This document shows, piece after piece, positions 34,969 to 46,644 of a DNA stretch of 64,000 nt. The position numbers were made by a program, and so were the translations under genes. Where the stretch lies: the NCBI GenBank assembly GCA_022818135.1, contig JAFMSR010000015.1, positions 28,928,144 through 28,992,143 of the forward strand, in the 5' to 3' direction. Below the pieces are notes generated by a model that saw nothing but the letters and a program-made list of their open reading frames with translations, did no database searches and had not been told where the DNA came from. Position 1 is the stretch's first letter. Each line of letters opens with the position of its first letter. The stretch is from Saxidomus purpurata. Lineage: Eukaryota > Mollusca > Bivalvia > Venerida > Veneridae.

Positions 34969-36159
34969 GTTTCATACACAGGTGGAAGGAACATACCTTT
35001 GACTTTTTTTCTTAAGCTAATGTCTTTTTCTATGCATTTTAAAATTGATATCAGAATAAATAAAAAAAAAATGAAAATTTTTTTTTTCCTTCATAGCTCT
35101 TTACTACAGTATACAAGGTTCCCAACACACTCTGTATGAAAACAAACATGTCGCTCCGAAAAACTCTTCCATTTCTTTCAAATTTAAGTTACGTTAAACA
35201 AATTTGAACGAATTTTAGAGGGAAATGATAGAGCTTCAAGAAAAAGTTTACTTCAATGGAAAATTCCGAGCCGTTTTCGTTTTACACGCGAAAATGCCAA
35301 AGCTGTAGAGCGATTTTCGCTCAAACCAGAAAAATGTCACACATTTTCCAAACGGTGATTTTCGCTAAATTCTCTATTTATATTGCGGTACTGCGACAGG
35401 AAACAATCAAAACATGCAATATATATGTTTAGACTACAAATCATGTCGTAGATCGTACTTTTACTCAAAATGGGTACGATGCTACGGCGGATTTTTCATT
35501 TTTTGTTGACGAAATGCTTTTACTTTTACTTTCAATCGCCTTCGGATATGTTTTGATAATGTCCTTGAATAGCTGTTACAAATCACTGCGCAACCTCTCG
35601 GACCTTCATGGCCGCTTATATATTTTGACAATTACAAAAACTGAAAAATCCGCTGTAGCATCGAACACATTGGTGTAAAGGTACAATCTACATGATTTGT
35701 AGTGTAATAATATATATTTCTTGTTTTGATGGTTGCCTTTCGCAGTACCGCAATATTAGTGGAGAATTTAGCGAAAATCACTGTCGGAATATGTGTGACA
35801 TTTTTCTGGTTTGAGCGAAAATCGCTATATCAGCGTTGGTATTTTCCTTGTAGAATGAAAACGGCTTGGAATTTTCCATTGAAGTAAACTTTTTCTTAAA
35901 GCTCTATCATTTCCCTCTAAAATTCGTTCAAATTTGTTTAACGTAACTCAGATTTGAAAGAAATGGAAGAGTTTTTCGGAGCGACATGCTTGTTTTCATA
36001 CAGAGTGTGTTGAGAACCTTGTATATAGTAGAGCTATGAAGGAAAAAAAAATTTTCATTTTTTTTTATTTATTCTGATATCAATTTACAATGCATAGAAA
36101 AAGACATTAGCTTAAGAAAAAAAAGTCAAAGGTATGTTCCTTCCACCTGTGGTTTCATA
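34969..36159. mobile_element. 1.18-kb inverted-repeat element with 8-bp target duplication
   Basis: The body is 34977-36151, flanked by GTTTCATA at 34969-34976 and 36152-36159. The termini CACAGGTGGAAGGAACATAC and its inverse continue as arms of roughly 540 bp each, with a short unpaired centre near 35530-35620. No transposase is encoded. An 8-bp duplication fits hAT- or P-type transposition, and the very long arms resemble foldback elements. The open frame at 34891-35139 merely crosses the left arm. Confidence 0.88.
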
Positions 36160-36209
36160 TGATATTTCTGTGCTTTCAATTACTTAAATGTATGTGATTG
36201 ATTTTACTT

Positions 36210-36439
36210 ATGATGAACATATGCATGATTACATTTATGATGTATATTTGCATGATTACATTATTATGTATATAGGCATGATTAAATTTATGATGTATAC
36301 ATTTGTATTTGCATGATTACATTACTATGTATATAGGCATGATTACATTTATCATGTATATTTCCATGATTACATTATTATGTATATATGCATGATTAAA
36401 TTTATGATGTATACATTTGTATTAGCATGATTACATTAT
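36210..36439 (+). repeat. 27-bp minisatellite, left part
   Basis: Irregular units carry GATTACATTTATGATGTATA and the word TAGGCAT. The array is split by element D2 and resumes at 39638. Confidence 0.8.
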
Positions 36440-39400
36440 TAAGCAGGTTTTTTGAAAAAGAACCTACTTATTAGAATGGCGATGTCGTATGTCGGGCGGG
36501 CTGGCGTCAAACATTGGTTTCCGTTGGATAACTTTAGTTAGGAGTGACCAATTGCAATGAAACTTGGTGTGTAGGTAGCTTGCGTGGAGACGCCGCTTGG
36601 GATTGCATTTGGGGTCACTAGGGTCAAGGTCAAGGTCACTGTTACTAAAAATAGAAAAACGGTTTCCGCTCAATAACTCGAGCTAGGAGTGACCAATTAC
36701 AATGAAACTTGGTCTGTAGGTAACTTGCGTGGAGACGCCGCTTGGGATTGCAATAGGGGTCACTAAGGTCAAGGTCAAGGTCACAGTTACTAAAAATAGA
36801 AAAATGGTTTCCGCTCAATAAATCAAGTTAGGAGTGACCAATTACAATGAAACTTGGTCTGTAGGTAGCTTGCGTGGAGATGCCGCTTGGGATTGCATTT
36901 GGGGTCACCACTAGGGTCAAGGTCAAGGTCACTGTAACTAAATATAGAAAAATAGTTTCCGCTCAATAACTCAAGTTAGGAGTGACTAATTGCAATCAAA
37001 CTCAGTGTGTAGGTAGCTTGTGTAGAGAGGAAGCTTGGGATTGCATTAGCGGTCACTTGGTTCAAGGTCAAGGGCACTGTTACTAAAAATAGAAAAATGG
37101 TTTCCACTCAATAACTTGAGTTAGGAGTGACCAATTGTAATGAAACTTGGTGTGTAGGTAGCTTGCATGGAGAGGAAGCTTTTGGTTCACTATGGTCAAG
37201 GTCACTAGGGTCAAGGTCACTGTTACTAAAATTAGATTTTTATTTATTTTTAGTTTTTAGATTGTTTTAAGCCAAAAAAATTTTTTGGGGTCAAGGTCAC
37301 TTGACTCAAGGTCAAGGTCACTGTTACTAAAAATAGATTGTATTTAATTTTAGTTTTTTGATTGTTTTAAGCAAAAAAATTTTTTTCGGGGTCAAGGTCA
37401 CTAGGGTCAAGGTCAAGGTCAAGGTCACTGTTACTAAAAATAGATTTTTATTTATTTTTAGTTTTTAGATTGTTTTAAGCAAAACAATTTTTTTTCGGGG
37501 TCAAGGTCACTAGGGTCAAGATCACTGTTACTAAAAATAGATTTTTATTTATTTTTAGTTTTTAGATTGTTTTAAGCAAAACAAATTTTTTTCGGGGTCA
37601 AGGTCACTAGGGTCAAGATCACTGTTACTAAAAATAGATTTTTATTTATTTTTAGTTTTTAGATTGTTTTAAGCAAAAACAAATGGGGGTCAAGGTCACT
37701 AGGGTCAAGGTCACTGTTACTAAAAATGTAAAAAAAAAATAAAGTTTTTAAATTGTAGCGAAAAAAAATTTGGGCCCAAGGTCACAAGGGTCAAGGTCAA
37801 GGGCACTGTTACTAAGATAGGGAGGAGTCAAGATGACTGTTTTTTTTTAATTCTACAATTTCTACAGGCGCTGTTTAAACTGGCAACAATCGCTGCCACG
37901 GCAGCGAATATTTGGGGAGTGGCTATTGTTAAACTCTCTCAACTATGTACCTGTCAGTTAAACTCAGTGTTCTACATTAACATGCAATGGAGAAAATGTA
38001 AACAAACAGCTGATCACAACAGCAAGCAGACGATTTTAGCTCTTGGGCTGACCTGGGGCTTCTTTACGTTTTTTTTATAGCACTTTGGAATCAGATGAAA
38101 ATTTATCCACCTCTTGAATCATTTCTTCTCACTTTCTTTTTATCCTATGACTTTCATTATATTCTCCCTTTTTAGAAAATTTAAAGATAAATACTACATT
38201 TCACACCTAACTCACAGAACAAGGCCTGATTTTGTGTAATTTCCTACAATATAAATACATTGTGGTAAAATGAATATGTCAGCACCCAATTAAGATAGAG
38301 TCACAAAATTAATTGGTAATTAAATGCCATCGGCATGCAGGTCTGGTTTGTGTATTTTTGAAGGACCCAAATTCCAGACATGAAACTGATACATGTGTCA
38401 GAAAAAGGAGGGAAATTATCACAGCATTTCAAAACACAATACAATGTATATGCATGTAGTTGATGATATTTAAAGCATTGCAGAAACAGACATGTATTGT
38501 TTATATCAAAAGAGAATAAAAGGAGCTATTTGTGTTAGTTTTAATGTTCTTGACACGGATTTGAAAATTCATAGCGATGATAACACAGGATGATGTAAAT
38601 TATAGACCATCAAGAAAAAATAAATTGGAGAAATTACTAAAATCAAAAGTAAAATCAATCTAAAAGGCTCATTCTTGGATAATAATGGATCATAATATAT
38701 AATGAGCCAGGATAATACTAACTGACCCTGCAGGTGCGATCCTTGCAGTGGTTTAGTAAGGATTCTTCGTCCAAGTCACATAAACATTTAATTTTTTTAC
38801 ACCAACACTGTTTATTGTTTGCCTTATTGTATCTGCATACTCATGGGCTCAGTGACTAAGAAATAGACTACCTGAACCTGGAAATAGTATCATACAACAA
38901 AAAATTATTATAGAAAATACTGAACTGTACTATAGACAGAAGGGGTTTTTGAAGTAAAGTACGGACGAATGGGGGAAGAACAAAACATTTGAACTGCAAG
39001 GGAAGTTATGTCCTGCTGTGTACTTTTGCAAGTTAGACATTTACACCAAAATTAGAAAGTTCAATACTTAATACTCGAAAAACAATTGGCAACTTGAATA
39101 GATTTCAGCACAAAAACATATATTTATGATTGTTATCTAGTGACCTTTACTTATATAGGTCTTGAATAACTTAATGATTCATTTAATGAAGGATATTCTC
39201 ATTTTATGGAAATAAACTTTCATCAAGGTTAGTAAACTGTTTTTGTTCTGTAATGCATGCCACTGCTCTCAAGTGTATAAACATCACCACGTGGCTTTGT
39301 TTATAAACACAGACTTTATCAGCAATTAGCCACACCTCCCGGGAAATTCAAATCTGAGATCGTCTGCTTGACAGTTTGATTTTTTTTCTCAAAGTCACTT

Positions 39401-39637
39401 TTAGAAGTGATATGAAATTAAGATTTTTGGATTAACTGTTTTGAAATGGCACAGCTTACCTTTGTAACAAATTTCAAAGGAAACAGTTCTGTAACTTTGT
39501 CAAAATTTAAGAAAAAGGGTCTCTGATCTGAAACATGTTTGAAAATATTGAAAAACCTGCCCCAGCGCCATCTAGTGGTTTATATAGTCCTGTTGCCCCT
39601 TTAAACCTGCGTTGGCGGCATTGCCACGTCTTCTTGT
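36440..39637 (+). mobile_element. Family D tandem-repeat element, copy D2, inserted in a minisatellite and itself split
   Basis: It starts TAAGCAGGTTTTTTGAAAAA and ends CACGTCTTCTTGT, with the same unit set as D1 but with extra repeats of a TTTTTATTTATTTTTAG block (37230-37680). The flanks GATTACATTAT and TATGTATATAGG rejoin exactly to the minisatellite text present uninterrupted at 36252-36274. A 1.72-kb insertion at 37881-39599 separates the core from the terminal hairpin, of which one side is mutated (GGCATTGCCAC). Confidence 0.85.
37874..39606. mobile_element. 1.72-kb DNA transposon remnant nested in D2
   Basis: The body 37881-39599 lies between TTTAAAC at 37874-37880 and 39600-39606. 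The ends TGGCAACA and TGTTGCCCC are short inverted repeats. Just inside the left end is a perfect hairpin CGCTGCC-AC-GGCAGCG (37891-37906). The interior is AT-rich with no recognisable transposase, so it is non-autonomous. The superfamily is not decided. Confidence 0.75.
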
Positions 39638-39842
39638 TATGTATATAGGCATGATTACATTTATGATGTATATAGGCATCATTGTATTTGTGATGTATAT
39701 AGGCATGATTACATTTAAGATGTATATAGGCATGATTGTATTTATGATGTATGTAGGCATCATTGTATTTATGATGTATATAGGCATGATTTTATCTATA
39801 ATGTATATAAGCATGATTTTATTTATGCTGTTTATATGCAAA
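39638..39842 (+). repeat. 27-bp minisatellite, right part
   Basis: About seven more units of the array at 36210-36439. Because the unit is a multiple of three, both strands stay open over ~80 codons here (MYIGMITFM-type peptides on the plus strand); these are not taken as genes. Confidence 0.85.
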
Positions 39843-39858
39843 TGAATATGGCTTTCTT

Positions 39859-40443
39859 TTAGCTCACCAAGTGCCAGAGTGAGCTATAAGGATAGCACTA
39901 AGCTAATGATGATATAACTTAGCAGGGATGTTCCTTGCATGAAGCCCTTTCTTAGTTGTTCCTTGCATGAAGCCCTTTCTTAGTTGTTCAAAATAATTAA
40001 TTCCATGCAGAACTCGATCATGTTGCTGTGGCAGCAGAAAGGAAAACTTTAGAAATCTTCTTGTCCAGAACAGGAAGGCCTAAAGCTTAGATATGTGGCA
40101 TAACAAAGTGGACCTCTACCAAGATTTTTCAATTTATGACTCCCGGGTTAAAATTGACCCAACCTCAGGGTCACCTGTTTTTATATAGGCTTATTTACGA
40201 TATTTAAAAACAATATTCTCTGAAACTACAAATCCTTAGATATTTAGCATGTAGCATTACATGGAGACCCTCTACCAAGATTGTTCAAATCATGACCCCT
40301 GTGGGTCTCTTAATTTAGCATAGGCTTATATAGAGGAAAATCATGAGCCCAGTCAAATTATTGACCATTTCTGCTATTGATGATCTTCTATTATAGCCAA
40401 TGGTAGGCAGGTGAGCAATATTGAGCCATCTTGACAATCTTGT
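39859..40443 (+). mobile_element. Family B element, copy B7
   Basis: It starts TTTAGCTCACCAAGTGCC...GTGAGCTA and ends GGTGAGCAATATTGAGCCATCTTGACAATCTTGT. The hairpin is weakened by substitutions. Two direct copies of TTCCTTGCATGAAGCCCTTT lie at 39929-39978. Confidence 0.7.
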
Positions 40444-40449
40444 TAGAAT

Positions 40450-41865
40450 TACTTAGTGAATCACAAATTGAATAATATGCATTGTCAGTAAAATAATGGT
40501 GCTTAGTTTAAATCTTCAATTATATGAAATTAAAAACCTATTGAGGATTTCCATAATAATGAGTAACGAAGATTTGACTTTATTCAAAGTACTTATATAT
40601 TTGTTGGTTCACTGTTATTTCATTGTTTTCCGAACACTGATCTTCATCTAAAATAAATGGATAGGTTTCATAGCTGAACGACACAATAGCAAGCTATATA
40701 TCCTAACTAATATGACTTTAATTTGTTTACAAGTTTTACAAGAACTACAAGCCTGAATAACCACCACATATACTAGGCAAGTGACTCTTGTGACTTAGTA
40801 CTGGTGAGACTCGAAATGACAGTCATCAATATTTGTTTTAACATTGTAAGACCTCAAGTTTACATCAATGCCATGTTCATGTAAAACTAGTTTAAATCAA
40901 CATTAAAATGCATACTCACCATTTATTTCATTAACACATCCACTTGTTCTTTGTATGACTTTTTCTATTGCTGTTGCAACATATATCTCCTCCTCTGAAA
41001 AGATACTCAAGGTTCTTATACATATATATTATTCATTATATGTATTTCCTTTCAATTTAATTCATTATACTTTTTCCCAAGGGTTTCCTAAATTCATCTT
41101 TAAGCACTGTTTATGACACTGTATTATGAAACATGAAGCTGATTCTGTTCATTTTATATTTCATAATCTTTGACTTATCTTTTTTTTTCTTGAATGAGTA
41201 AATGCACTCACCAGTTCTATCTGTCAGGATCATATCCCTTGCTACCTCTGAAAACATATAACCACTGTGTATGCATTTTCAGATGTATTCCTTTTAGATG
41301 GTGTGTTAATTGAAAGCCAGGTTTACTACGCAATCATATCAATCTATCAATGATATGTATTTGTTTTAGTTTTGTTTTTGAATAGTTCACTATGTTGAAA
41401 TATTTATTTCCTTGTTAATGTTTGCTAAAGCTACATACAGAGAAATGTTAATGCAGCATGTAGGACACAAAAGTTACATAAGGAGTTTTTCCTTATTTTG
41501 TTACATGAAATAAGTTTTTTTTTACCAGTTTCAGTGCTGCTGTCTTCACCATTTAGGCCATAAATGCAGTAAAATGGTATGGTTTGGATGATCTGCAAAA
41601 TGATTGTTTTTAATACTATTCAGTATTTTAAAGAGTACATTTTTGTCATCATATATAAGTAATACCATCATTGGTATTGGTTTAAAGAAAAGCTATAATA
41701 TCAACTATTGAAATAATTATTTTGAACTTAGCATTATGCACATTTTACCAAATTAGCACAGCTTATTATTGACTGTTTAAACATGTATAAATTCAATAAA
41801 TTAAATAAGGACACCTTTTCATGCAAGTCCGACAATTGCTGTGTTATAACTCCTCCTCCAGTTTT
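40450..41865. other. Intergenic, nothing identified
   Basis: AT-rich sequence without supported coding or repeat features. Confidence 0.4.
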
Positions 41866-41872
41866 TTTTCAT

Positions 41873-43185
41873 TAGCTCACCTATGCCAGGGTGAGCTTTT
41901 CTGGTCGATGATTGTCCGTCGTTGTCCGTCAACATTTTAATTCAAATGACATCTCCTCTGAAACCTCTAGGCCAATGTTGATAAAACTATGCAGGAATGT
42001 TCCTTGCATGAAGCTCTACCAAAATTGTTCAAAGAATTCCATTCAATACAGAACTCTGGTTGCTATGCCAGGGTGAGCTTTTCTGATCGATGATTGTCCG
42101 TCGTCCGTCAACATTTTGATTCAAATGACATCTCCTCTGCAACCTGTAGGCCAATGTTGATAAAACTATGCAGGAATGTTCCTTGCATAAAGCTCTACCA
42201 AAATTGTTAAAAGAATTCCATTCCATGCAGAACTCTGGTTGCTATGGCAACAAATAGGAAAAACTTTAAAAATCTTCTTCTCTGAAACCACAAGGCCTAG
42301 AGCTTAGATATTTGGCATGTAGCATTGACTAGTGGACCTCTACCAAGATTGTTCAAATTATGACCCCCGGGTCAAAATTGACCCCGCGCGGGTGGGCACT
42401 TAGTTTTTGCATAGGAATATATAGGAAAAACTTTAAAAATCTTCTCTGAAACCACAAGGCGTAGAGCTTAGATATTTGGCATGTAGCATTGGCTAGTGGA
42501 GCTCTACCAAGATTGTTCAAATTATGACCCCCGGATCAAAATTGACCCTGCACGGGGGGTCACTTAGTTTTACATAAGCTTATGTAGGAAAAACTTTAAA
42601 AATCTTCTAAACTGAAACCACATGGCCTAGAGCTTAGATATTTGGCATGTAGCATTGGCTAGTGGACCTCTACCAAGATTGTTCAAATTATGACCCGCGG
42701 ATCAAAACTGACCCCGCATGGGGGGTCACTTGGTTTTACATAGACTTGTATAGTAAAAACTTTTAAAATCTTCTTCTTTGAAACCACAAGGTCTAGGGCT
42801 TAGATATTTAGCATGTAGCATTGGCTAGTGTACCTCCACCAAGTTTGTTCAAATTATGACCCCCGGGTCAAAATTGACCCCGCACCGGGGGTCACTTAGT
42901 TTTACATAGGCTTATATAGGGAAAACTTTAAAAATCCTTTTCTCTGAAACCACAAGGCCTAGATCATAGATAATTGGCATGTAGCATTGCCTAGTAGACC
43001 TCTTCAAAGTTTGTTCAAATTATGCCCCTGGGGTCAAAATTGACCTTGCCCGGGGGGGGATCATTTTTTTTACAAAGGCGTATATAGGAAAACTTATTTG
43101 GTATATAACATTATCTAGTGATCTTCCACCAGGCAAGTGGACTTGTACCAAGGTGAGCGATATAGGGCCATCTTGGCCCTCTTGT
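41873..43185 (+). mobile_element. Family B tandem-repeat element, complete copy B8
   Basis: It starts TTAGCTCACCTATGCCAGGG, has a partly duplicated start block (41880-42070 and 42066-42240), about five ~165-bp units (CAAATTATGACCC near 42356, 42522, 42685, 42851 and 43016), then GGTGAGCGATATAGG and the hairpin GGGCCATCTTGGCCC with TCTTGT. It is the clearest full-length member here. Its 3' end abuts copy C2. Confidence 0.82.
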
Positions 43186-44524
43186 TTGTCTAAGAACAGG
43201 TGTATTGTATAATTGTCTATAAGAATTAAGGTCAAAGATACGAAACTTGTTCAAAGACCTATGTAAATGTACATTACATGCAAAGCCTTACTCTGGATTC
43301 TGTAAGCCAACTGGGGGGAGAAGGGGGGGATAATTTCAAAGAAATACATGACCTTGTATATTTGATCATGAATAACTTTGTAACGTTTCAAAATTGATAT
43401 GTTTAAAATTAAAAAAGCATGACCGCTGCATGCTGCATAATTATTCTATGACATTTCAAAAGTAAGCCATTTCGAGTAGTTCTAGTAATAGTCTGGTAAA
43501 GCTGTGACAAAATTCTAAGTTAAAAAGAGGCATAAATATGTAAAAAATAAAAAACATTGGTGAAGATGTTGATAGTAAACATTCATTTTAAGTTTCAAGT
43601 CAATACGTTTGATAGTATTCAAGATATCTGACTTCATAAAAATCTTTAACTAAAATTCTAAGTTAAAAAGGGGCATAAATCTAACAAAAATCAAAACAGA
43701 GTGATGGGGATTGTTTCTTCAGGTGAAGATGTTGATGGTGGACACATGATGTGAGTTTAAAGTCAATACCTTTGAAAGTATTCAAAATATTTGCCTTTAT
43801 AAAATCTTTTACCAAAAATTCTAAGTTAAAAAGGGGCATAAATCTCTCAAAAATCAAAACAGAGTTATGGGGATTATTTCCTCAGACGAAGATGTTGATG
43901 GTAGACACATACTTTGAGTTTCAAGTCAATACCTTTGATCGTATTCAAGATATTTGACTTTATGAAAAAAATTAACCAAAAATCTAAGTTAAAAAGGGGC
44001 ATAAATCTGTCAAAAATCAAAACAGAGTTATGGGAATTGTTTCTTCAGGTGAAGATGTTGATGGTAGACACATACTTTGAGTTTCAAGTCAATACCTTTG
44101 ATATTATTCAAGATATTTGAATTTATAAAAAACTTTAACCAAAAATTCTAAGTTAAAAAGGGGCATAAACCTGTCAAAAATCAAAACAGAGTTATTGGGA
44201 TTGTTTCCTCAGGTGAAGATGTTGATGGTAGACACATACTTTGAGTTTCAAGTCAATACCTTTGATAGTATTCAAGATATTTGAATTTATAAAAAACTTT
44301 AACAAAAAATTCTAAGTTAAAACGGGGCATAAATCTGTCAAAATCAAAACAGAGTTATGGGGATTGTTTCCTCATGTGTAGATGTTGATGGTAAATATAT
44401 AGTTTGAGTTTCAAGTCAATACCTTTGATAGTATTTAAGATATTTGACTTATGAAAAACTTTAACCAACGCCGACGCTGGGGCGAGTGCAATAGCCTCCT
44501 TATTCTTCGAATAGTCGAGCTAAA
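43186..44524 (-). mobile_element. Family C tandem-repeat element, copy C2, 3'-truncated
   Basis: On the minus strand it starts at 44524 with TTTAGCTCGACTATTCGAAG, carries ~165-bp units homologous to C1, and breaks at 43186 where B8 ends, so its own hairpin and TCTTGT end are missing. It lacks the SINE present in C1. Short plus-strand frames at 43751-44120 are repeat-derived. Confidence 0.8.
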
Positions 44525-44919
44525 AAATGGTTCAGTTTTCAAGTTATGTATATAAGCCTTTTATAATGAATCGCTGTCCACCAATTAATCGTACAAAATC
44601 AACTTTACATAGAAAATGGTTTACACCAAATTACGGTACAGTAAAGTACTGCAGCACATTTTGAAACAAATAACAATTTCAGCCTTCAGTTGTCATCAAA
44701 CATTGTGATCAAATTTTAACCCAAACCTTTATATCATAAACACAAATGAAACTGAAATACATAAGATAAATCATACACTTATTTTGAGTTGTAGAAACAC
44801 AATATGTGTACTGACTTAATTGACTTTTGATTGCTCTATTTCTTTTATTATATTGGGATCTTTCGATTTCAATCTTAATTTACCGGATAAACTTGTGCAA
44901 ATGAAGTACATTTAATTCA

Positions 44920-45174
44920 GTGTTTGGGAACACAATGGAAACTCTCAGAAAAAGAGTAAATGTATTACTTACGCATGATGAAAAGGTTTTAGAAAAGCAT
45001 GCAGCAAAGGCTACTTTTGTTTCCGCAAAAATGTTTAATGATAACTTATTTGCCATAAATAAAGTAAAGGAGCAACTTATTCTTAATCGACCCTGTTATG
45101 TTGGGATGACCATTCTTGAGTTAAGTAAATATCTTATGTATGACTTTCATTACAACTATAAGAGATTGACTTGA
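44920..45174 (+). pseudogene. Family B DNA polymerase C-terminal fragment (Polinton/organellar-type)
   Basis: The 84-codon frame contains MFGNTMETLRKRVNV, ILNRPCYVGMTILELSK and LMYDFHYNY. This order is characteristic, as I recall the family, of the thumb region of protein-primed type-B DNA polymerases carried by Polinton/Maverick transposons and related elements. The palm and exonuclease motifs are absent upstream, and the frame ends with TGA right after the fragment. Only a short relic remains, with no integrase, protease or capsid gene nearby. Assignment to Polinton rather than a linear-plasmid-type element is inference. Confidence 0.55.
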
Positions 45175-45179
45175 CTCAA

Positions 45180-46640
45180 CTTGACTCTAATTGACTATTA
45201 AATTTTCACTCTGTGATACAGTATACCAAGCATATTTCAACACTCCACCATTATCGGATTATCTACCTTTATCATCTTAAATACGAAATATTGCTTTTAA
45301 GAATATAACTCTAACACTACTTGATATATTTTTCTTTAATTATCTTGTACATATAACGTAAAATCACTCGAGAGCAAACATGGGTAAAAAACTTGAGAGA
45401 AAGTGCAGGCGAAAGTGCAAGAAATTGCCGTATTTCTATTTACATGTAACAATTTTGCTAGGGGAGTCAGGCATTTCTTAGGGGAGCATCCATCGTTTTC
45501 AATGATAGTCTTGTAGATATTCTAAATGTGTCGAAAACGATTCTTTATGAATAAGAAGTTATTACTATTGTCAAAATTCATTCAAAGAAAGAGATCATCG
45601 ATGATGTTCAAACATCGATTACTACCTCGAGCACAGTGGGAGACTGGTGCAACCAACATAAGCAAGATTCTAAGTCGGTAAAGGACCTTGATTATAAAAT
45701 ATCCTTTACATATTTACATTATCTTGGTCATAACGCAAACAAGCATTCGAAGTTCCACACCAATTTATCAAAGGGAGTCAATAAATGAATTTTACAAAAT
45801 TCAGTGTATTTTCCAATTAAAAAATGGGCAATTATTCTAACAAACAGCTTTGCATAGGTATGCACTCTTGTCTGTTGATGGAGGTAATGATGGTTAATAG
45901 GTATTGTAAAAGTTTAAAAATAATATCTGTTATGGTTTTGAAAAAAGCTAGATGGTACGGATACTTTACCAAGGTGTCTCCAGCGCAGACGCCGAGACGA
46001 GTAGGATAGCTCCCCTTTACTTCGAACTGACAAAGATATTGTATTTAATTTAACATCATGTAATCAATGTAATCATTTAATCAGAATAGTTATGAAATGC
46101 GTGCTCTTTTTATGATATCAGATAAAAGATGTCTCACAAAGCTGTCAGACTTTTCCCAACCTCAGCAGAGGAAGGTTGTCAACAGTGCGCTGTTATTTGG
46201 ACTATTTTGACATAGTTTCATGTATACAGTTAGTTTAAACATTTTATTCGTCGAATTAACAAAGTTGACAGGTTAGCATAAGACAGTACCTCGACATGTG
46301 TGTAAAGTCCGGTATCCGTCAGAATAAAAAACAAGGCGATTGAAAGGCAAGTGATTATAACTGCAGTGCTTCTACTAAGTTATAATGGTTTAATGCGTGT
46401 TGCTTTTTTTCTCCCTTGAAAGTGATTCAGTAATTCACATGTTTATTAGTGATATCGGACATTTTTTCTCTCTGTCTATGTCTCTATCTCTCTCTGCTTT
46501 CACACATCGAGGGAATGCAGTATACCATGTTTGTTAGAGAGCTCAAAACTGGCCTGGTACATCTGACTTCAGATCTAGGTTGTTTTTTTCGGAGTTACCC
46601 CACCCTTACTTTCTGACGTAAACACCTTTGCTGAAAACAC
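45180..46640. other. Intergenic, nothing identified
   Basis: No gene or named repeat was supported. Confidence 0.4.
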
Positions 46641-46644
46641 TGGA

